Source of the DNA: Pseudomonadales bacterium
GTDB lineage: Bacteria > Pseudomonadota > Gammaproteobacteria > Pseudomonadales > UBA3067
Direction of reading: 5' to 3'
Length of the DNA: 8,068 nt
Assembly (NCBI GenBank): GCA_016763235.1
Contig: JAESUE010000003.1
Coordinates: 1-8,068, forward strand
Below the pieces are notes generated by a model that did not search any database, had not been told where the DNA came from, and saw nothing but the letters and a program-made list of their open reading frames with translations. The position numbers were made by a program, and so were the translations under genes. The stretch's first letter is position 1, and every line of letters begins with the position of its first letter. Positions 1-5,247 of the stretch are shown here, in pieces.

Positions 1-660
<660 letters not shown>

Positions 661-726
661 ATTTTCTAAGGCCGCAATGTTACTGGCATTAATGCTTAGT
701 GTTCCGTATTTTTTATAGAGGTATTT

Positions 727-2130
727 ATGGATTTTCTCCCGCTTTTTTTTAAATTAACAGGGAAAACCTGTTTGGTTGTAGGAGGGGGCGAAATCGCTGT
801 GCGTAAAGCAGGAATGCTTTTTAGCGCCGATGCTCAAGTTCATGTTGTTTCTAAAGCGATGACAAAATCTATGACAGACTTCCTGCAGAAGGATGGCTGT
901 AGTCATCGTTTGGGTGAGTTTATTGCCGATGATTTGAATAACGTGCAGTTGGTGATTGCAGCCACTAACGATAAAGCATTGAATAAAAATATTTCTCAAC
1001 TCGCGCATGAAAGAAATATTCCGGTTAACGTTGTAGATGATCCTGCATTATGCAGCTTTATATTGCCTGCCATTGTAGATAGATCTCCAGTAGTAGTGGC
1101 TGTTTCCAGTGGCGGAAAATCGCCTGTTTTGGCGCGTTTGATTCGAGCCAGACTTGAAACATTAATTCCCAGTGGTTATGGAAAGCTGGCTACCTTGGTA
1201 GGGAATTACCGTGGGCTGGTAAAACAAAAATTCTCCACTATTAATCAGCGTAGAGAGTTTTGGGAGTCTGTTCTACAGGGCCCTGTAGCGGAACTTATAT
1301 TTGCAGGTAAAGACAAGCAAGCAGCACAACTGCTTGAAAAAGAAGTAGAGCAACAAAGCGTTCGTAGTAATGATATGGGCGAAGTATACCTTGTTGGTGG
1401 TGGGCCAGGTGACCCTGACTTACTGACCTTTCGCGCATTACGTTTAATGCAGCAGGCTGATGTGGTGCTTTACGATCGTTTAGTATCAGAAGGGGTGCGA
1501 GATTTATGCCGCCGTGATGCGCAAATGATTCATGTAGGCAAAGCACGTGATCAACACACGCTACCGCAGGAAGATATATCAAAAATGTTGGTTCGCCTCG
1601 CGAAAGAAGGGCATCGTGTTTGTCGTTTAAAAGGTGGCGACCCCTTTATTTTTGGACGCGGTGGCGAAGAAATAGAACTACTTGCCAAGGAAAATATTCC
1701 GTTCCAAGTGGTTCCTGGAATTACCGCTGCTTCTGGTTGTGCCGCCTATTCTGGAATACCTCTCACCCATAGAGATTACTCTCAATCCGTACGTTTTGTG
1801 ACGGGGCATCTAAAAGATGGTGCGCCGGATCTCGATTGGGAGGGTTTAATTCAGCCCAGGCAGACACTGGTTTTTTATATGGGTTTAGTGGGTTTGAAAA
1901 ATATCTGCCACCAATTGATTCATCATGGTCTTGGTTCGAAGACTCCAATAGCGCTAATACAAAAAGGCACCACTATAGATCAACGTGTTTACACCGGTAC
2001 ATTGAAATCAATGCCTAGTGATATTGAAGGGTTAGAAATTCAGCCTCCGACTCTGATTATTGTGGGTGAGGTGGTGAAGTTACATGATGAGCTTTCATGG
2101 TTTAATTTATCTCCGAAAGATAGTTCTTAA
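727..2130 (+). CDS. cysG: Siroheme synthase CysG (SUMT / precorrin-2 dehydrogenase / sirohydrochlorin ferrochelatase)
   Basis: Trifunctional cytoplasmic enzyme converting uroporphyrinogen III to siroheme, the cofactor of sulfite and nitrite reductases. It has 467 residues, close to the 457 of the enterobacterial enzyme. Residues 1-113 form the NAD-binding dehydrogenase/chelatase half: [12 protein letters not shown] at 17-28, then NVVDD at 101-105, where Asp104 aligns with the catalytic aspartate of Salmonella Cys[15 protein letters not shown] at 124-137 includes Ser128, the position phosphorylated in Salmonella. From about 218 follows the SAM-dependent methyltransferase: [11 protein letters not shown] at 224-234, YDRLVS with Asp250, VGK with Lys272, [16 protein letters not shown] at 300-315, [10 protein letters not shown] at 328-337, GIPLTHRDY at 343-351 and FYMG with Met385. 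All three fusion functions look intact. AGAGG at 717-721 lies 5 bases before the ATG and supports this start. Spacing suggests possible co-transcription with serS and purU. Confidence 0.97.
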   Translation: MDFLPLFFKLTGKTCLVVGGGEIAVRKAGMLFSADAQVHVVSKAMTKSMTDFLQKDGCSHRLGEFIADDLNNVQLVIAATNDKALNKNISQLAHERNIPVNVVDDPALCSFILPAIVDRSPVVVAVSSGGKSPVLARLIRARLETLIPSGYGKLATLVGNYRGLVKQKFSTINQRREFWESVLQGPVAELIFAGKDKQAAQLLEKEVEQQSVRSNDMGEVYLVGGGPGDPDLLTFRALRLMQQADVVLYDRLVSEGVRDLCRRDAQMIHVGKARDQHTLPQEDISKMLVRLAKEGHRVCRLKGGDPFIFGRGGEEIELLAKENIPFQVVPGITAASGCAAYSGIPLTHRDYSQSVRFVTGHLKDGAPDLDWEGLIQPRQTLVFYMGLVGLKNICHQLIHHGLGSKTPIALIQKGTTIDQRVYTGTLKSMPSDIEGLEIQPPTLIIVGEVVKLHDELSWFNLSPKDSS

Positions 2131-2141
2131 ACGCATATTGC

Positions 2142-2159
2142 TGTAAGCATAGTGCTACA
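2142..2159 (+). other. Small hairpin between cysG and purU
   Basis: TGT-a-AGCA, loop TAG, TGCT-ACA: a seven-pair stem with one bulged A in the 68-base gap. It is followed by an A-rich run, not a T-run, so it is not a rho-independent terminator on the + strand. It may be an mRNA processing or stability element, or chance. Confidence 0.25.
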
Positions 2160-2198
2160 CATTAAAAAAGTATTCTTATCTTGGGTTGAGCTTTAGCA

Positions 2199-3041
2199 AT
2201 GACCGTTGAAAATAAAATTCTTATTACGGACTGTCCCGATGAAAAGGGTTTGGTTGCCAAAATCACTAACGTCCGTTTTGCACAAAACCTTAATATTATT
2301 AAGAACAGTGAATTTGTCGATACATTAAACGGTCGTTTTTTCATGAGGACAGAGTTGGAGGGCTGCCTTGATGAAGAGAGCCTACTAGCCGATATGGCAA
2401 GGGCGCTACCTTCCGGCTCACTATCACGGATCGTTAATAAAGGCCGGAAAAAACTGGCTGTACTGGTGACTACAGAAGCGCATTGTTTGGGCGAGCTACT
2501 GATAAAAAGCCATTACGGCTCTCTGGACGCAGATATCGTTGCGATTCTGAGCAATCATCAAAATTTGAAAGAGCTTGCTGAGAAGTTTGATGTGCCGTTT
2601 CACTTTGTTGATCATCGGAATATTGAACGAGTAGAGCATGAAAGCAACTTGCTAAATACCTTGTCGGAATATGATTTTGATTATGTGGTGTTAGCAAAAT
2701 ATATGCGTATTCTCACCAGTAAATTTGTTTCGGTTTATCCGAACCGCATTATCAATATTCACCACTCCTTTCTACCCGCTTTTATTGGTTCAAAACCCTA
2801 TCACCAGGCCCATAAGCGCGGGGTGAAGATCATTGGTGCTACGGCCCACTTTGTGAACAATGACTTAGATGACGGCCCTATCATTACTCAGGGCGTGGTT
2901 TCCGTTGACCACAGTTATAAACCTGAAGATATGGCACGAGCTGGACGTGAGGTTGAAGAATCCGTTTTGACGGGCGCTTTGCAACGTGTGATTGAGGAAA
3001 AGGTGCTTGTTTTTGGAAATCGAACGGTTGTCTTTGATTGA
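2199..3041 (+). CDS. purU: Formyltetrahydrofolate deformylase
   Basis: Hydrolyses 10-formyl-THF to THF and formate, balancing one-carbon pools and supplying formate for PurT-type purine synthesis. It has 280 residues, the usual length. Residues about 6-85 form the N-terminal ACT domain (CPDEKGLVAKIT and NEFVD-like NSEFVDTLNGRFFMRTELEG), the likely effector-sensing part in this family. Residues 86-280 form the formyltransferase-fold hydrolase: VLVTTEAHCLGELL, then FVDHRNIER, YDFDYVVLAKYMRILT, and INIHHSFLPAFIGSKPYHQA at 185-204. The catalytic triad known from PurN/PurU is present as Asn186, His188 and Asp224 (NDLDDGPIITQ). The start is fixed by an in-frame TGA at 2187-2189 just upstream and by alignment of the N-terminus with E. 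coli PurU. The Shine-Dalgarno is weak (GAG at 2188-2190), so expression may lean on translation or transcription from cysG. E. coli PurU is activated by methionine and inhibited by glycine; whether that holds here is not visible. Confidence 0.95.
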   Translation: MTVENKILITDCPDEKGLVAKITNVRFAQNLNIIKNSEFVDTLNGRFFMRTELEGCLDEESLLADMARALPSGSLSRIVNKGRKKLAVLVTTEAHCLGELLIKSHYGSLDADIVAILSNHQNLKELAEKFDVPFHFVDHRNIERVEHESNLLNTLSEYDFDYVVLAKYMRILTSKFVSVYPNRIINIHHSFLPAFIGSKPYHQAHKRGVKIIGATAHFVNNDLDDGPIITQGVVSVDHSYKPEDMARAGREVEESVLTGALQRVIEEKVLVFGNRTVVFD

Positions 3042-3050
3042 TAGATAATT

Positions 3051-3202
3051 CCGGCAAAATACGACATGAATCACGGGATACGCTGCCTGTAGGTGCTCTC
3101 GGCCTTCGCTTTTGACTCGGCTCTACCGGTTCCGTCCATGGAGCCGTACCTCCTGCATCCATGCAGTCGTACCCAACGTACGGGATTTTCTATGCCATTT
3201 TG
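3051..3202. repeat. Candidate dispersed intergenic repeat element
   Basis: The stretch begins 9 bases after the purU stop. It has an outer inverted pair, CAAAAT at 3055-3060 and ATTTTG at 3197-3202, and an internal tandem direct repeat (3135-3150 and 3158-3173). There is also a perfect short dyad CTGCAT-CC-ATGCAG at 3153-3166. Read on the minus strand it contains CACCTACAGGCAGCG followed by CCCGTGATTCATG, a wording I recall from multicopy intergenic repeats of marine gammaproteobacteria. That recollection is not verified. Boundaries are approximate, and no transposase lies nearby. It could instead be a decayed unique sequence. Confidence 0.45.
3135..3173. repeat. Two-copy tandem repeat, 23-base period
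   Basis: TCCATGGAGCCGTACC at 3135-3150 recurs as TCCATGCAGTCGTACC at 3158-3173, 14 of 16 bases identical. CGTACGG at 3177-3183 is a partial third echo of the CGTACC end. Similarity does not continue into the 7-base spacers. It sits inside the larger candidate repeat element and may be its structural core. Confidence 0.7.
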
Positions 3203-3331
3203 AATGCCCGAAACTTGAGATTGTTACATCTGGTGTTAGAGCTGTCATGCAAGACGCGCTAATAAAAGTTGGTATGCGAATAAGGCCGAAATTTCTATTG
3301 CTACCGGTATAGTGAGGGAAACAAAAAATTA

Positions 3332-3350
3332 CCCTGTAACAGGGAGTTTT
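3332..3350 (+). terminator. Possible weak terminator hairpin
   Basis: CCCTG-TAA-CAGGG (3332-3344) forms a 5-pair GC-rich stem with a three-base loop, preceded by an A-run (3321-3328) and followed after AG by TTTT (3347-3350). A-run, stem and T-run make a small bidirectional terminator shape. The stem is short and the T-tract is only four bases, and it lies about 290 bases after purU, so function is uncertain. It would also insulate the downstream membrane gene. Confidence 0.35.
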
Positions 3351-3430
3351 CAAGGCGTCATTAATGTTGGTATGCTAAATATTATATAGGGAGAGAGTAA
3401 AAAATTTCGTCTATGCGCTTTTTCTCAAGC

Positions 3431-3434
3431 GAGG
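3431..3434 (+). promoter_or_regulatory. Ribosome binding site fixing the membrane protein start
   Basis: GAGG lies 5 bases before the ATG at 3440. The earlier in-frame ATG at 3413 has only a purine run (GGGAGAGAG, 3389-3397) some 15 bases upstream, which is too far. The thioredoxin-like strand also begins right after the 3440 start. Both points favour 3440. Confidence 0.75.
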
Positions 3435-3439
3435 TAATA

Positions 3440-4189
3440 ATGTTGCGTATTGATGTTCTTCATAATAGTAATGATTTCGAAAGCCATGAGCTGCAAACGC
3501 TGCGATCGACGATGCTGGTTGCATTTAAAGAAGCAGGGTTGCCGCCGCATTGGCATGAATGGTCTATCAATGATGCTTCACTCCCTTATTATCTGAGAGG
3601 TTTTGATCCTAACTCCATTTTTATTAATGGGACCCGTGTAAAAGCGGTTAAAAATAAAGAAACGATAAGTACAGAAGGAATGCAAGTATGCGCCACTTGC
3701 ATTCCAAGTAAAAAAACGTTGAACGATATAATTGTAGCGCGTTATGGTTGGCCCAAACTGCGAATGAACTGGGGGCCAAAAATAATTTCTTTTGTTTTTG
3801 TTTTGCCATTTTTAATACTAACGCTGCTGCCAACATCATTATGCGGAAATTGTTGGATTGGTTACAATGATGGCTCTATTGAAATATTACGTCAGTTTGA
3901 TTTTTCAAAAGCAAACTTTGTTTTATATCCAACCTTATTGTTAGTATCAAACTTCGCAATTGCTTCACTTTTCATAAGAGCTTTTTTTACTAAGCGAGTG
4001 CGGTTTTTTATCCTGGCTGTAGCTTCGATGTTGGCGGTATTAAGCAGCAAGCTTGCGCATATGGATTTAGTGCTTGAGTACGGAGGGATAGCTTTGTTTG
4101 CAGTCACTAGTGCTTGGTTGTGCTTTTCTAATAAGCAACCTGAGCATTGCCCTAGCTGTGCTGCTTTGAAGGTTGGCAGGTCGCTTTAA
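3440..4189 (+). CDS. Membrane protein: thioredoxin-like domain plus four-helix MerC-like domain, three CxxC pairs
   Basis: I do not recognise a named gene. From the ATG at 3440 it has 249 residues. Residues 2-102 read as a small thioredoxin-like domain: strand LRIDVLHN, helix to EAGL (33-34), strand HEWSIND, then GFDPNSIFINGTRV (54-67), which corresponds to the G-SPTI-VNG segment of small thioredoxin-like proteins, and VCATC (83-87). The usual N-terminal redox CxxC is absent (HNSND at 8-12). Four hydrophobic segments follow at about 115-134, 160-183, 188-207 and 211-230. Cysteine pairs are CATC 84-87, CGNC 135-138 (end of the first helix) and CPSC 237-240 (C-terminal tail). Helix number, a cysteine pair at helix 1 and one in the tail resemble MerC mercury-uptake proteins. 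Positive charges (RYGWPKLR, FFTKRVR) place the N-terminus, tail and middle loop in the cytoplasm and CGNC on the periplasmic side. Metal or thiol-redox work is inference; no mer genes are adjacent. Codons are T-rich compared with its neighbours. Confidence 0.85.
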   Translation: MLRIDVLHNSNDFESHELQTLRSTMLVAFKEAGLPPHWHEWSINDASLPYYLRGFDPNSIFINGTRVKAVKNKETISTEGMQVCATCIPSKKTLNDIIVARYGWPKLRMNWGPKIISFVFVLPFLILTLLPTSLCGNCWIGYNDGSIEILRQFDFSKANFVLYPTLLLVSNFAIASLFIRAFFTKRVRFFILAVASMLAVLSSKLAHMDLVLEYGGIALFAVTSAWLCFSNKQPEHCPSCAALKVGRSL

Positions 4190-4223
4190 GGGGGCGCTCT
4201 TATTTTTTCATAATGTCGTGTAC

Positions 4224-4255
4224 AATCGTTGAGGACGTTAAAATCAACAACGATT
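4224..4255. promoter_or_regulatory. Perfect 8-base inverted repeat upstream of the hydrolase gene
   Basis: AATCGTTG (4224-4231) and CAACGATT (4248-4255) are perfect reverse complements separated by 16 bases, ending 10 bases before the hydrolase ATG. TACAAT at 4221-4226, a near-consensus -10 box, overlaps the left arm, but I see no good -35. It could be an operator for a dimeric repressor or an RNA hairpin in the leader. Confidence 0.5.
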
Positions 4256-4265
4256 AGAATGACTT

Positions 4266-5144
4266 ATGGATAGCATATTACAAAGAAAAGAATTAATGCT
4301 GGAGGATGGCGCAATCTCCTATTTGTGTGGAGAGATAAAGCCCAATCGCCCCAGTTTTCATCTGCTTCACGCTACTGGGTTTAATGCTCAGACATATCGG
4401 CAAATTCTTGAGCCACTATCAGAACATCTGAATGTTTACGCTTCCGATTTACGCGGCCATGGTTTGGGCTCTTTAAGAGCTGACCCAGAAGAGCTTTCTT
4501 CCTGGGATAAATACCGCCACGATTTTTTTCAACTACTGGATTTTATAAACGAACCTATCTACCTAATGGGGCACTCAGTGGGTTCTGTCGTTTCAATTGC
4601 GGGTGCTTTGCATCGTCCTGATCTGGTTAAAGGCTTGATTCTAACGGAGCCTTTGATCTACCCCGAAAGTATGATGCAAATGTTTGATCAAAGTGATGCG
4701 AAAATGAATCCGATGGTTATGGGGGCGCTTAAGAGGCGTGCTGTTTTTCCTTCAAAAAACGATATGGTACAGAACTATTTGGGGCGTGGTGCGTTTAAAA
4801 CCTGGCCCGAGTCGTGGATTAGGGATTACGTAGAAGGCGGCTCAGTTCCCAGCGAGGAGGGTGGTGTGCAATTAAGTTGTCGTCCGGCGTGGGAAGCCAA
4901 GTCATTTCAAGTTGCGGAAGATACACCCTGGGAGGATATACAGCAGTTATCTTGCCCCAGCTCTATTGTTTATGCGGAAGGTGCAGGGTTTTCTACTTGC
5001 CATAAGGTAGGAGTCGACAAGTACCTGAGCTTGCAGCCAGACACAAAAGTAACGGTCAGCGACGAAGCAACACACTTTTTGCCAATGGAGCAACCGCGTC
5101 TAGTGGTTGATGCTGTTCTGGATATGTTGCGCGCAACCTCGTGA
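4266..5144 (+). CDS. Alpha/beta-hydrolase fold protein
   Basis: Cytoplasmic hydrolase of the alpha/beta superfamily, 292 residues, no signal peptide; the substrate cannot be told. Seen: oxyanion-side HATGFN at 35-40, SDLRGHGLG at 60-68 after strand 4, nucleophile elbow GHSVG with Ser104, strand 6 GLILTEPL at 123-130, a helical cap region about 132-215 (MMQMFDQSD to PAWEAKSF), and the catalytic histidine His270 in ATHFLPMEQP. The acid of the triad is not in its common place: strand 7 reads IVYAEGAG (234-241), with Ala240 where the usual aspartate is expected. Glu238, or Glu128 after strand 6, may substitute. The start is bounded by an in-frame TGA at 4260-4262; no clear Shine-Dalgarno precedes the ATG. 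It stands alone between a membrane protein gene (76-base gap) and ppc (103-base gap to its ATG). Esterase, lactonase or C-C hydrolase roles are all possible. Confidence 0.92.
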   Translation: MDSILQRKELMLEDGAISYLCGEIKPNRPSFHLLHATGFNAQTYRQILEPLSEHLNVYASDLRGHGLGSLRADPEELSSWDKYRHDFFQLLDFINEPIYLMGHSVGSVVSIAGALHRPDLVKGLILTEPLIYPESMMQMFDQSDAKMNPMVMGALKRRAVFPSKNDMVQNYLGRGAFKTWPESWIRDYVEGGSVPSEEGGVQLSCRPAWEAKSFQVAEDTPWEDIQQLSCPSSIVYAEGAGFSTCHKVGVDKYLSLQPDTKVTVSDEATHFLPMEQPRLVVDAVLDMLRATS

Positions 5145-5192
5145 TTCTAGCGAAAGGTTATATTTCGTCACTCTGCGCGTTCTTATGGTGCG

Positions 5193-5221
5193 AGCTTTGT
5201 CCTCCTTCCGGAGATAAAGCT
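5193..5221 (+). promoter_or_regulatory. Strong hairpin in the ppc leader
   Basis: AGCTTT (5193-5198) pairs with AAAGCT (5216-5221), followed inward by a G-T wobble, a T-A pair, one bulged C (5201), and CTCC/GGAG (5202-5205 with 5210-5213) closing a TTCC tetraloop. That makes twelve pairs ending 26 bases before the ppc ATG. No T-run follows, so it is not a standard terminator. It may be an mRNA stability or translational element of ppc, or the 3' end of the hydrolase transcript. Confidence 0.5.
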
Positions 5222-5235
5222 ATTAACCGTTGATT

Positions 5236-5242
5236 AAGGGGA
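5236..5242 (+). promoter_or_regulatory. Ribosome binding site fixing the ppc start
   Basis: AAGGGGA lies 5 bases before the ATG at 5248. An in-frame TTG at 5230 would place this site inside the coding region, so 5248 is the better start. Confidence 0.85.
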
Positions 5243-5247
5243 AAATA

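Larger units (their letters stand above)
3042..3439. other. Long intergenic stretch without a believable gene
   Basis: Between purU and the next gene lie about 400 bases. Short open frames exist on both strands (for example 3112-3312 +, 3123-3353 -), but none has a ribosome binding site, a recognisable motif or protein-like composition. The left half (about 3050-3205) is GC-richer and looks like a dispersed repeat element. The middle carries a terminator-like hairpin at 3332-3344. The right end (about 3360-3439) is AT-rich and is the probable promoter/leader region of the membrane protein gene. The base-composition change across the gap suggests a junction between the serS-cysG-purU block and accessory DNA. 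Confidence 0.7.

Noticed and set aside
686..695. GCATTAATGC palindrome between serS and cysG, with CTAAG/CTTAG flanks
   Set aside because: Short and AT-rich, no terminator T-run properly placed; likely chance.
2884..3162. 92-codon open frame on the minus strand over the purU end and the repeat
   Set aside because: It overlaps the conserved purU 3' end and takes its N-terminus from the repeat; low-complexity, non-protein-like composition.
3123..3308. CTACCGGT occurring twice (3123-3130 and 3301-3308) as possible element ends
   Set aside because: Only 8 bases, the flanks do not match, and neither end shows inverted repeats around it.
3112..3312. 66-codon open frame on the + strand in the purU downstream gap
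   Set aside because: No ribosome binding site, no recognisable motif, and it runs through the candidate repeat element and its tandem copies.
5126..5137. GTTGCGCGCAAC, a perfect 12-base palindrome at the hydrolase 3' end
   Set aside because: It is coding (LRAT) and has no room for a loop; no T-run follows, so it does not make a terminator.
5230..5247. TTG start giving a six-residue longer PEP carboxylase
   Set aside because: The strong ribosome binding site AAGGGGA falls inside that extension and points to the ATG at 5248.
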